A stretch of 64,000 bases of DNA, from positions 1 through 64,000 of the forward strand of contig DIMW01000006.1 of NCBI GenBank assembly GCA_002425765.1, given 5' to 3'. A model generated the notes under the pieces. That model did not search any database, had not been told where the DNA came from, and saw nothing but the letters and a program-made list of their open reading frames with translations. Below are positions 15,453 through 23,452 of the stretch, in pieces. A program made the position numbers and the translations under genes. The stretch comes from Spirochaetaceae bacterium UBA5556 (lineage in GTDB: Bacteria > Spirochaetota > Spirochaetia > Treponematales > Rectinemataceae). The first letter of the stretch is position 1. The number at the start of each line of letters is the position of its first letter.

Positions 15453-16141
15453 AGACAAAAAGACTGATTACTGCGGCGATCATCAGCCTGTTCATGCTCG
15501 GATCGGCCCTCGCGGACGGCGCCGATCCCAAAACCGTCACGCCCGCGTGGGTTACCGAAAAACAACTCACACAGCAAACTCAGTCTCAAGGGCAGGCCGA
15601 GGCTGAAGCCCCAAAGCCAAAAAATTTCAATGTATTTTTCATCGGCTACGATTATCCTACCCTTTCAGGCCCCCTCGCTTCCCATCTCACCGGCTGGAAC
15701 AGCCCTGTCAATTTCAGCCTGGGAATCGAATCCTCAAATACCAGCGGCTCATCCTTCCTTTCGGGCCTGGAGCTCGAGTTTTTCCTCACCGTCAACGGCC
15801 AGGGTATGCGCATGCAGATGAACGACATGGTCATGGCGGGCTATTCGTTTAACCTCAAGCCGGTGCGGTTCAATGTGGGCGCGCGCCTGGGCTTGAGCTT
15901 GCTCGACGTGACGGATGATAATCCGGCGAATCCCACATACACAGCATTAGGCGGCATAATCGGTCCGGAGGCCTCGCTCTACGCGGAGGTCGCCCCCGAT
16001 TTCTGGCTCTGGGCAAGAGGCCGCTATTCCATGGCCTACTACTTCACAATCGACAGCAGCGGCGGCGCGAGTCCCATCGACAGCGGCGACAACACGCTCA
16101 ACTGCGTGAGCCTGGAGGCGGGCCTGGCGTTCAGGATGTGA
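15449..16141 (+). CDS. Predicted outer-membrane beta-barrel protein
   Basis: A 230-residue secreted protein. Residues 1-22 are a signal peptide ending SALA. A glutamine/alanine-rich linker (about 45-55) follows, then alternating hydrophobic strands with aromatic girdles such as VMAGYSFNLKPVRFNVGARLGLSLL and DFWLWARGRYSMAYYF, ending SLEAGLAFRM, typical of small 8-strand porin-like barrels. GGAGG precedes the ATG, which overlaps the lipoprotein stop. I recognise no specific family. The pair resembles envelope-modelling or stress modules in which a PDZ lipoprotein partners a barrel, but that is inference. Confidence 0.7.
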   Translation: MKTKRLITAAIISLFMLGSALADGADPKTVTPAWVTEKQLTQQTQSQGQAEAEAPKPKNFNVFFIGYDYPTLSGPLASHLTGWNSPVNFSLGIESSNTSGSSFLSGLELEFFLTVNGQGMRMQMNDMVMAGYSFNLKPVRFNVGARLGLSLLDVTDDNPANPTYTALGGIIGPEASLYAEVAPDFWLWARGRYSMAYYFTIDSSGGASPIDSGDNTLNCVSLEAGLAFRM

Positions 16142-16276
16142 GGAAGTGTCTAAGTTCGTCAGGCCACCCCATCTGTCGATGAGGTCATTTCGCGGCGGCC
16201 TAGTCATTGAGAAATATCTGGTACATCGTCCAGCGGCCCGTGTACTGGAACGAGGCTGCGTGAGAAAGCGCGGATA

Positions 16277-17371
16277 AACCTCGTCTCGGAGAGCCCGCTC
16301 GAGGCAAGCTTCAGCGTGCGGATCGGGTGGAACCTCTCCGAGCGACGATCCCGCGACGAAAAAACGAGAAGCGCTAGCCTCATACACTGCGAGGTTTCGA
16401 CGACCCCACCCTTCGAAGGAGGTAGCGGTGGCTTAATGTCGTCACCGAGATCAACAACCGAGTCGAGGACCACTACCTCCAAGTATGCTTCCCCATGGGG
16501 ATACGGGCAAACGAAGCTCACGTCCAGGGGCAGTTCGACATTGTGGCGCGCCCGATCGCGAAGCCCGATCCCTCGATGTACGACGAACTCCCGATGACCG
16601 AACATCCCATGAACTCTTTCGCCAACGTAAGCGACGAAAAGCGCGGCCTCGCCTTCTAAAGATTCATCCTTATACATCGAGACTTTGGTCAACGACCACC
16701 ACCAAAGGTGGTGGCCTGAATTAGCCCACATGGGCCTTTTTAAGACAAACAAAATTCCAATGTAAGATTTTTACAGGCTTAGCCAAATAAGGAATTGGCC
16801 ACCTGTAAAGCAGGTGGGTTTCTTTTATTTACTAAAGTGTAAAACATGATCCTTATTGCACCGGATGACGACGCGCGGACACTCAGTCTTACTCTTGAGG
16901 ATCTGCTTCACCCAGAACACACTCCATTACAGCGAGCTCGACAAGGGGTCACAGTACCTGGGAAAGCCGGTCTTCCATTACGCGGTCATGCCCCACACGG
17001 GAAACGGTAAACCAGGCGAGGTATGGCAGGCCGAGGAGAGGTTCAACCTTCGCCTCCACGCCGCACAGATTGGACCCACAAACCGCAGGCACGTACCGAT
17101 GAGCCGCCTCTTTCTCAAAATAAAACCGGATACCCTTTCCTTGAGCGGGATGAAGCTGAGCGAGAGCGGGAAGAGTTACGTGGTAAGACTATTCAACCCA
17201 TCGGACCGGACAGGGAAGAGATAGGTCAGGCTCAACGGGGGGCTCGCCAGAATTGCTGCGCCCCAATCTCCGGTCGAGCGAGTGATATCCGAGTTCGCCA
17301 TGGACGCAAACGGCTGGGTGAATCTGGACATCCTCGGCAAGAATATAGTCACCCTCGAATTTTTAGCCTGA
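16277..17371 (+). pseudogene. Decayed alpha-mannosidase (GH38-like), C-terminal part
   Basis: Several plus-strand frames join to give the C-terminal half of a GH38-type alpha-mannosidase. The blocks are LVSESPLEASFSVRIGW (16280); VVTEINNRVEDHYLQVCFP, then MGIRANEAHVQGQFDIVARP and SDEKRGLAF (from 16438); PDDDARTLSLTL (16861); VFHYAVMPHTGN and FLKIKPDTLSLSGMK, then VVRLFNPSDRTGK (to about 17221); and DILGKNIVTLEFLA to the stop at 17371. Frameshifts separate the blocks, a TAG stop sits at 17222-17224, and a hairpin element lies in the middle. The N-terminal catalytic domain is absent. The gene is dead. The region 16142-16276 before it holds nothing I recognise. Confidence 0.8.
16696..16817. mobile_element. 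Hairpin-rich insertion, candidate IS200/IS605-type end or derived mini-element
   Basis: Within the mannosidase pseudogene lie CCACCACC-AAA-GGTGGTGG (16696-16714), GCCCA-CA-TGGGC followed by a T run (16733-16744), and CCACCTG-TAAAG-CAGGTGG followed by TTTCTTTT (16799-16817). The flanking mannosidase blocks normally lie only some 15-20 residues apart, so roughly 150 bp is extra. Subterminal hairpins without long terminal repeats are typical of IS200/IS605 elements and their non-autonomous derivatives. There is no transposase here; exact ends are not certain. Confidence 0.5.
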
Positions 17372-17435
17372 GACGGGCCAGGGGAATCCTCCCTACCCTG
17401 GGTCCGTTTCCTGTTTTTCCGTTATACTTAATGGC

Positions 17436-17603
17436 GCGGCTGTCGCTCCCTACGTGGTCGCGTTAGCCAGGCGCGTGGTCGGTCTTATGTGGATACTGGC
17501 GACGCGGCGTGAATACTATGCCGATGTATCACAAGAAATACTCGAAAAGAAGTTCCGTCGTTACGGCTTGAAATATGAGGGAGGGGAGTCGCCGGCCGCT
17601 TGA
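17436..17603 (+). pseudogene. C-terminal remnant of an IS110-type transposase
   Basis: The open frame 17436-17603 encodes 55 residues: AAVAPYVVALARRVVGLMW, then ILATRREYYADVSQEIL and KKFRRYGLKYEGGES. The pattern (ARR-hydrophobic-W-hydrophobic, then a REYY-like tyrosine motif near the end) fits the C-terminal end of IS110/IS116/IS902-family DEDD transposases. Nothing of the catalytic domain is left. It lies just downstream of the dead mannosidase, marking this as a decay and insertion zone. The stretch 17372-17435 between them is unassigned. Confidence 0.55.
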
Positions 17604-17648
17604 CAATAATCATAGGAGCCGCGGAGTATGTTGTCGCGTATAAGGTAT

Positions 17649-17735
17649 AAGCAGAAATACCCTTTCCAATTTCAGGAACAGGTTGTATAGTCGAAATTTC
17701 TTTAACCCTCCAGCAAACTAAGGGTATTTCTGCTT
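17649..17735. repeat. Perfect 16-bp inverted repeat bounding 87 bp
   Basis: AAGCAGAAATACCCTT (17649-17664) and its exact complement AAGGGTATTTCTGCTT (17720-17735) flank 55 bp. The loop is too long for an ordinary terminator. The arrangement suits a miniature inverted-repeat element or leftover IS ends. It lies between the IS110 remnant and the 3' end of the catabolic operon. Confidence 0.6.
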
Positions 17736-17763
17736 CGCGATAAAACGAATTTCGCTCGTATCT

Positions 17764-18969
17764 TCATTTTCGGTTTTCCTGTCCGTCGATCGCCGAACCG
17801 AGTCGGGACCTACCATCAATGAAAAAGGCGTAGCGATCGAGGACATAGCGAAGATCGGTCCCCGAGGGACCGAAACCGCATATCGATATCAATACCTCGC
17901 GCGGACCGGCGGTTGCGATTAGGTCACTGATCGTAGAGGAGGCCGGATCGTTGAAGGCGAGAGCTGCAGCTAGCGCGTCGAGTATGCGATTGCGAGGCAG
18001 CCCGTTCTTGGAGCAAAGCCCTACGGCGCCGGCAAGACGGTCCCGAGCGGCAAGTTTTCGCGGCAGATCCCTGCCCACGCGCTCGATCGTATCGCCGAGC
18101 TTTCTATTCCCGAATCTTCGGACAAGATCGTCAATGTAATCCAAAAGGGGGGCGAGCGGTACCCCGTGCTCCGCAGCTATTCCTCGCGCGGACTGTTCCA
18201 TCGCCGATCGAACGCTTGATTCGATCTCGTGGTCAAGGATCGCCTCCCAAATGAACCGATAGCCTTTCAGCGCCCCGAAATACGCCGCGGCCGCGTGTCC
18301 CAGGTTGTGGATATACAGTTTTCGATGAATGTAAAGCTCGAAAGGTTTGACGGTCTCCATATTAAAAATCGTCAGCGGAGGCCCGACAAAACCCTCGGCG
18401 TCGACCGGGAGATGGTCGTATTCCTCGACCCATATCCGTAAAGGGTTGCCCTCGCGCATCTCGTCCGTCATCACGGGAACCATTCGACCGACCGACGCGC
18501 GGACGAACCCGACCAGACGACAAAGGCGGGTCCTGTCGTTTTCCCCGAGTTTCCCGCTGATCAACTCCTTCAATACGGCGTCGCAATCGACAAGGTTTTC
18601 GCAAAGTATGATGTTGAGCGGGACTTCGTTGCCCGAGCGCCAACGAAGCAAAAGTCCCGCCGCGAGATACGAAGCTATTTGGGGAAGGACATTGACGCCG
18701 ACCGCCGTGCCGAGGATATCGGCGTCGACGATCTCTAGCATGACAGCCCCTCCGTCGAGTCCGTTTACGGCACGCACGTTTTCCACGTAAAACTCTGAAT
18801 CGCCGCTGTCCTTAACCACTCGAACCGGATATCGGCGTTCGGCATTCAGCGCGGCGACGATCTTCGGATCGACCTCGATAAACACCACTTCGTAGCCCGA
18901 GCGCCAAAACAGTTCGCCGATAAATCCGCGACCGATATTCCCAGCCCCGAACTGGATTGCCTTTTTCAT
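17764..18969 (-). CDS. MtlD-family polyol (mannitol-phosphate-type) dehydrogenase
   Basis: A 401-residue NAD-dependent long-chain polyol dehydrogenase of the mannitol-1-phosphate 5-dehydrogenase/fructuronate reductase group. The N-terminal Rossmann motif is FGAGNIGRGFIGELF. The catalytic core has YIHRKLYIHNLGHAAAAYFG (K-x(n)-N-x-x-H motif), and GDTIERVGRDLPRKLAARDRL follows in the C-terminal domain. The start at ATG 18969 places the Rossmann motif at the N-terminus; the ORF extends further but overlaps the kinase gene. It is the last gene of the cluster and lies 7 bp after the FGGY kinase. It probably oxidises or reduces a phosphorylated polyol; substrate unknown. Confidence 0.8.
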   Translation of the reverse strand: MKKAIQFGAGNIGRGFIGELFWRSGYEVVFIEVDPKIVAALNAERRYPVRVVKDSGDSEFYVENVRAVNGLDGGAVMLEIVDADILGTAVGVNVLPQIASYLAAGLLLRWRSGNEVPLNIILCENLVDCDAVLKELISGKLGENDRTRLCRLVGFVRASVGRMVPVMTDEMREGNPLRIWVEEYDHLPVDAEGFVGPPLTIFNMETVKPFELYIHRKLYIHNLGHAAAAYFGALKGYRFIWEAILDHEIESSVRSAMEQSARGIAAEHGVPLAPLLDYIDDLVRRFGNRKLGDTIERVGRDLPRKLAARDRLAGAVGLCSKNGLPRNRILDALAAALAFNDPASSTISDLIATAGPREVLISICGFGPSGTDLRYVLDRYAFFIDGRSRLGSAIDGQENRK

Positions 18970-18976
18970 GGGACGC

Positions 18977-20470
18977 CTAATCCTTCCGCCGTTCCGCATG
19001 CTTGCAGATACGACAAAACCGTTCATACGCGGAATCCCATTCGTCCACATTTTCAGGCACGAACTCCTCGACCTGGATCGAATTTCTGACCAGCCTTTTC
19101 CCATCTTCGATGTTCTTCAATCTGCCGAGACCTATCGCCTGCATGATCAGGTTCCCGATAGCGGCCGCCTCCTCCGGGCCCGCAAGGACGGGTCGGTTCG
19201 TTGAATTCGCTGTAAACTGGTTCAACAGTCTATTCCTTGTTCCGCCTCCGACAATATGAATGGTCCGGATAGTTTTCCCCGAGACAGTCTCGAGGTTTTC
19301 GAGCGCCCACCGGTATTTGAGCGCGAGGCTTTCAAGGATGCACCGAACGATCGCCCCGCGGCTCTCGGGGACAGGTTGACCGGAATCTTTGCACGACACG
19401 CGGATTCGATCGCACATATCCCCCGGCTCGAAGAAGAGGTCCCGACCCGGATCAATGAAACTGGCGAACGGGACTTCGCGACTTGCGAGCTCGTCGAGTT
19501 CACCGTAACTAAACGATTGCCCTTCAGCTTCCCAAACACGCCTGCACTCCTGAAGGATCCAGAGGCCCATGATATTTTTCAACAGGCGATATCTGCCGTT
19601 GGCGCATCCTTCATTGGTATATCCCAATTCCATAGCTTGGTTGCTGAGAATAGGGACGTCTACCTCTATTCCCATGAGCGACCATGTTCCGCTACTGATA
19701 AAACAATAATCGCTCCCGAGCGATGGAATCGCCGCCACAGCGGAGGCGGTGTCATGCTGGGCGACGGCGACCACAGGAATCGGTTTCATCCCCGTTTCTG
19801 TTGCAATTCGATCTGAAACCAGTCCCCGTATGCTCCCCGGCAAAGTCACGGGAGTGAAAAGCGACGGCGGTATTTTCAGGGCTTCCAAGACCGGGCTGCA
19901 CCACTCAAGAGTACCCACCCGCAAAAGCTGCGTCGTGGTAGCGGCCGTAAACTCCGTTGCCGTCGCACCCGTCAAAAAAAAGGCAAATAAATCCGAAATA
20001 AGCAGCAACCGGCTGGCTTCGCCCTCCCCACTCCCCTCATTCTGAAGAGCGGCCATGACTTGAAACAAGGTATTATAGCGTTCGAACGAGTTTCCGGTAT
20101 ATTTGTAGAGTAATTCGCGCGGCAGCTTCGAAAAGGCGACCTCCCTCATCCCATCGGTCCTGGCATCGCGATAATGGAATGGATTGCCCAACAAGCGACC
20201 GGAGGAATCAAGAAGCCCGAAGTCCACGCCCCAAGAATCGATGCCGATCGACTCGGGCGTTCCATACTCGCCGGACACGCGCGCTAGGCTCGCCTTGATA
20301 TCAGCCCACAAGCGCGGAATATTCCAGTACCAATGTCCGAGCTCATTGAGCGGTCCGTTTAGGAAACGCGCTTTTAGCTCGACGGTTAATCGCTCGCCGT
20401 CGTATTCTCCGAGGATCGCACGGCCGTTGCTTGCGCCTAAATCAAAGGCGAGCATCTTTAATGGCGTCAC
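18977..20470 (-). CDS. FGGY-family sugar kinase, rhamnulokinase-like
   Basis: A 497-residue ASKHA-fold kinase. N-terminal LAFDLGASNGRAILG is the phosphate-1 motif and resembles rhamnulokinase. IGIDSWGVDFGLLDSSG, AQHDTASAVAAIP, SSGTWSLMG and IHIVGGGTRNRLLNQF follow the FGGY pattern to the C-terminus. E. coli RhaB has 489 residues. GTG 20470 has AAGGA 6 nt upstream and lies 1 bp after the preceding stop; ATG 20455 is the alternative. It would phosphorylate a ketose made by the neighbouring dehydrogenase or isomerase. Rhamnulose is possible, but no rhamnose isomerase or aldolase is nearby, so I give no gene name. Confidence 0.82.
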   Translation of the reverse strand: MTPLKMLAFDLGASNGRAILGEYDGERLTVELKARFLNGPLNELGHWYWNIPRLWADIKASLARVSGEYGTPESIGIDSWGVDFGLLDSSGRLLGNPFHYRDARTDGMREVAFSKLPRELLYKYTGNSFERYNTLFQVMAALQNEGSGEGEASRLLLISDLFAFFLTGATATEFTAATTTQLLRVGTLEWCSPVLEALKIPPSLFTPVTLPGSIRGLVSDRIATETGMKPIPVVAVAQHDTASAVAAIPSLGSDYCFISSGTWSLMGIEVDVPILSNQAMELGYTNEGCANGRYRLLKNIMGLWILQECRRVWEAEGQSFSYGELDELASREVPFASFIDPGRDLFFEPGDMCDRIRVSCKDSGQPVPESRGAIVRCILESLALKYRWALENLETVSGKTIRTIHIVGGGTRNRLLNQFTANSTNRPVLAGPEEAAAIGNLIMQAIGLGRLKNIEDGKRLVRNSIQVEEFVPENVDEWDSAYERFCRICKHAERRKD

Positions 20471-20471
20471 T

Positions 20472-21662
20472 TTACGTCCTTGCGCTCTGCAGCTCGTCGA
20501 GCCGCATGCCGTCACACGGAATAAAGTGCCGCCAATAGATCACCGATTCGCGTATGTTATTCAGAATGTGTTCAGGCTTTTCCGCAGTGCCCGCGAAGAT
20601 CTCCAATGTCAGGTAAATCGAAGAAACCCGCTTCGGAAACGCGGGCATTCGAGGCTGCATGTAGGCCCGCATCAAAGAACGTAAAACCTCCTCCGGCTTT
20701 ATCTTCCCGTTTTTATTGAAGGAATCGGTAAAGGGAAGATGGGCGGAGGTGCTTCCCGTTACCTGCTGGAGATGGATGATCGGCGAATAGCACCCCAAAG
20801 ATTCGATCCATGCGTACGTATCCCCGTCCTCGGGACGGGAGAACAAAAAGGGGTATAGATCCATCTCTCTTCCGAGAAGCGCGATTTCTTCTTCTGGCAC
20901 GCTCTCGCGGCTCGCCTTCTTCGATGCCAAAAATCTGCGCACGGATTCAGGTCCCATCCAAACATCGCTCTCGATCTTTGTCCCAAAGGGGCCTTTCAGC
21001 CAATCCTTGATCGTGGCGAGATCGGGCCGGAGGAAAGTGCCTTGACCGGTCTGGTGCCCCGTATCGAGGGTCAGGTAAAAGGGGACGCCGCTTTTTTCAT
21101 ACACGCACCCGATGAGGTCCTTGGCGCCAGCTATGGTCCATGGCCATTGATGCGGGCTATACATCTGCTCCACGGAAACCGCGATTACCCCCTGTTCGCT
21201 CGCGAAGCTTGCGACGCACGATAGCTGCTCATACAGGTCGTCGACGGCCGATAGATACTTTCCGGGGTCTTGGAGGGTCGATTGAGGAAAGGCATGACAG
21301 AAGAAACCGAAACCGGCGTTCAACCGCGCAGCGATGCCGAGCATCGGCTTAATCCATAATTCAAGTATCCTGCGTCTCACCCGCAGATCGGTGTGACCGA
21401 GTCCCAAGGTCGCGTAGGTTCCATGACCGGAATACAGGTTGACGACTTTTACGCCCGTGGCTTTCTCGCTTCCGGCGACATCGAGTTCCCAGTCCCTCAT
21501 GTACTCCTCGCCGCAATACAAGGGGTCCGCCTCGGTATCGGCGCTTGCTTCGACAAAGGCAAGTCCCAGATCGCGGACGATTTCCATCCATTCCCTGGGC
21601 CGCGTCCACCGCTTCGACGCAAAACAGTTATCTATCGCCAGAAATATTCTTGGGAATTCCAT
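20472..21662 (-). CDS. Xylose-isomerase-like TIM-barrel sugar isomerase/epimerase
   Basis: A 396-residue protein of the xylose isomerase-like/AP-endonuclease-2 barrel superfamily. Recognisable strand ends are GLAFVEASADTEAD, VKVVNLYSGHG, GVIAVSVEQMYSPHQWPW (the metal-ligand glutamate), VPFYLTLDTGHQTG (D-x-GH, a metal-binding motif) and SSIYLTLEIF. Such enzymes epimerise or isomerise free or phosphorylated sugars through a divalent metal. The start at 21662 has GGAG 6 nt upstream. It follows the lectin-fold gene and precedes the kinase, so it probably converts an intermediate in this pathway. Exact reaction unknown; tetrulose- or pentulose-type substrates are conceivable. Confidence 0.75.
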   Translation of the reverse strand: MEFPRIFLAIDNCFASKRWTRPREWMEIVRDLGLAFVEASADTEADPLYCGEEYMRDWELDVAGSEKATGVKVVNLYSGHGTYATLGLGHTDLRVRRRILELWIKPMLGIAARLNAGFGFFCHAFPQSTLQDPGKYLSAVDDLYEQLSCVASFASEQGVIAVSVEQMYSPHQWPWTIAGAKDLIGCVYEKSGVPFYLTLDTGHQTGQGTFLRPDLATIKDWLKGPFGTKIESDVWMGPESVRRFLASKKASRESVPEEEIALLGREMDLYPFLFSRPEDGDTYAWIESLGCYSPIIHLQQVTGSTSAHLPFTDSFNKNGKIKPEEVLRSLMRAYMQPRMPAFPKRVSSIYLTLEIFAGTAEKPEHILNNIRESVIYWRHFIPCDGMRLDELQSART

Positions 21663-21692
21663 GTATTGCTCCGCCGAGACGAACCGAGTCCC

Positions 21693-22400
21693 TTAATCGT
21701 ACGTGTCTGCCTCGAAGTAGGTGAATCCATGATCGACATTAGTATTTCCCACGCCGAAATTGAAACCGATGCCCGGGCTCCCCGAATCGAGCAAGTGGTC
21801 TTCGGCGGAGATTACCTCGACGCCGTTAATGTAGCCCCTGATGAGATTGCCGATAATCGACGCCTCGACGAGGTCCCCGTCTTTGACGCCGAATTGCGGA
21901 CCGAAAAACTTTTTTAGGGAGGTAAAATCCCCAACCTTCCCATTCCACCGCGCTATTTCAGCGTACGCCCTCTCGTTTTTCAAGCACCTCCAGAAGACCT
22001 CATAACCGGTGCAGAGGTGAGGCGTCATGGTGCTGCGCAGACGCAGTTCCACTTCCTGGAAGTATTTTTCAGTCTGGTTCCTGCTGAATACCTTGCCCCT
22101 GACAAACTGGTTTTTCCCCCAGGCGCCCGCGAGTATCGCGGTCGGGTCGTCATAATCCCCAATGTGTGCGGTCCCACTTTGAGGCGCAGACCCCAGGTTC
22201 CCTTGCTCCACGCGGCGTTCCGCGACCCCCATGCGGGTGACCTCGCCATACACGACGCCAGCCTTGGAGACGATATCGATCCAATCGATTCCGTCCCTTC
22301 TCCCGTTAAGCCACAGTCCGCCTTCCGAAATCGGATTCTCGTCACGCGCGAAACTCGTTTTGTAGGACCTGGTCGGCGCCTTGCTCGGCTGATCTGTCAT
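21693..22400 (-). CDS. Concanavalin-A-like (LamG/DUF1080-type) lectin-fold protein
   Basis: A 235-residue protein with no signal peptide. The pattern QFVRGKVFSRNQTEKYFQEVELRLR, GYEVFWRCL, ARWNG, GDLVEASIIGN, RGYINGVEV is that of beta-sandwich domains of the laminin-G/DUF1080 type, which bind sugars and occur in glycan-active proteins. The absence of a signal peptide suggests a cytoplasmic role, for example a glycan-related hydrolase or a sugar-binding accessory. GGAGG lies 8 nt before the ATG. It lies between the ABC permease (80 bp upstream) and the TIM-barrel gene in the same operon. No catalytic residues can be assigned. Confidence 0.65.
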   Translation of the reverse strand: MTDQPSKAPTRSYKTSFARDENPISEGGLWLNGRRDGIDWIDIVSKAGVVYGEVTRMGVAERRVEQGNLGSAPQSGTAHIGDYDDPTAILAGAWGKNQFVRGKVFSRNQTEKYFQEVELRLRSTMTPHLCTGYEVFWRCLKNERAYAEIARWNGKVGDFTSLKKFFGPQFGVKDGDLVEASIIGNLIRGYINGVEVISAEDHLLDSGSPGIGFNFGVGNTNVDHGFTYFEADTYD

Positions 22401-22480
22401 ACTATTTGCCTCCGTTATCGTAAAAAATGGACTTGTTCGCTACGCGACGCAAGCATGCCTGATACAGATATTCGCGACGA

Positions 22481-23437
22481 CTAACCTTCCTTGGCCCCCC
22501 TTAGGCTAAGCGAGACCGACGCGATTATGATGACTCCCCTGAAAATCATCTGGAGCGATACGTTCAGTCCCATGAGGACAAGACCGTTGTTGATCATTCC
22601 CATTATGAGGGACCCGATAATAGAGCCAACGACGGTACCTTTCCCTCCGAACAAGCTTGTCCCGCCGATTATGACGGCGGCGATTACGAGAAGGAGATCC
22701 GAGTCGCCTAGTGAGTAGCGCGCGCCGTGAAGCCTTCCCGTATAGAGAATACCGGCGAACGAGGCGAGCACGCCATTGAGAATCAGTACGGCCATTTTTA
22801 TTCGGTTTATATTTATTCCCGAATAATTCGCCGATGTCTTGTTCCCTCCGGTAGCCAGAACGTACCTTCCGAATCGAGTCTTTCGCAGAACGAGCTGCCC
22901 CAAAAGCAGCAGGACGAACGTCCAAATGAATAGAATGGATACCGGACCGACGTCGCCCGAACCGAATATGAAGTTGAAGGCGTCGTTCGCCACCGGAACC
23001 GATTCTAGGTTGGTGATGAGCCGAGCGAAACCTCCCGCGATCGCGCCCATACCGAGAGTGACAATAAACGAAGGAATTCTCACGACGGTGACAAAAAAGC
23101 CGTTGATGAGTCCGATGACAGCCCCGGTTGCGAGCCCGCCAAGAACGGCAAAAAAGACACCTGTATATCGCAATAATACAGCGGTTATCATGGCAGAAAT
23201 CGCGACGACCGAGCCGATAGAAAGATCAATCTCCCCACACGAAAGGACAAAAGTCATACCAACAGCCATCACAGATATCATCGTGGTCTGTCGGATTATA
23301 TTCATCAAATTCCTGCCCGTGAAGAAACCCTTATTATGTAAGGTGATCGAAAAGAAAACAAAAATGAGGGCACATACTATATAAACGACATAATCATTGA
23401 ATTTAGCCTTGCCCATGAGACTGTTCCGCGTGCTCAA
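22481..23437 (-). CDS. Ribose-type ABC transporter permease
   Basis: A 318-residue permease of the RbsC/BPD_transp_2 family with about 8-10 hydrophobic segments and the family loop GEIDLSIGSVVAIS. The start is TTG 23437, with GGAGG and a 7-nt spacer, giving STRNSLMGKAKFNDY. It lies 15 bp downstream of the ATPase gene. One permease gene is present here, so it should act as a homodimer in the membrane. It is part of a complete uptake set with 23453-24955 and 25033-26136 for a sugar or polyol. Confidence 0.9.
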   Translation of the reverse strand: MSTRNSLMGKAKFNDYVVYIVCALIFVFFSITLHNKGFFTGRNLMNIIRQTTMISVMAVGMTFVLSCGEIDLSIGSVVAISAMITAVLLRYTGVFFAVLGGLATGAVIGLINGFFVTVVRIPSFIVTLGMGAIAGGFARLITNLESVPVANDAFNFIFGSGDVGPVSILFIWTFVLLLLGQLVLRKTRFGRYVLATGGNKTSANYSGININRIKMAVLILNGVLASFAGILYTGRLHGARYSLGDSDLLLVIAAVIIGGTSLFGGKGTVVGSIIGSLIMGMINNGLVLMGLNVSLQMIFRGVIIIASVSLSLRGAKEG

Positions 23438-23452
23438 TTTCCCACCTCCGCG

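Noticed and set aside
17649..17735. Bidirectional transcription terminator
   Set aside because: The loop between the arms is 55 bp and no T run follows either arm.
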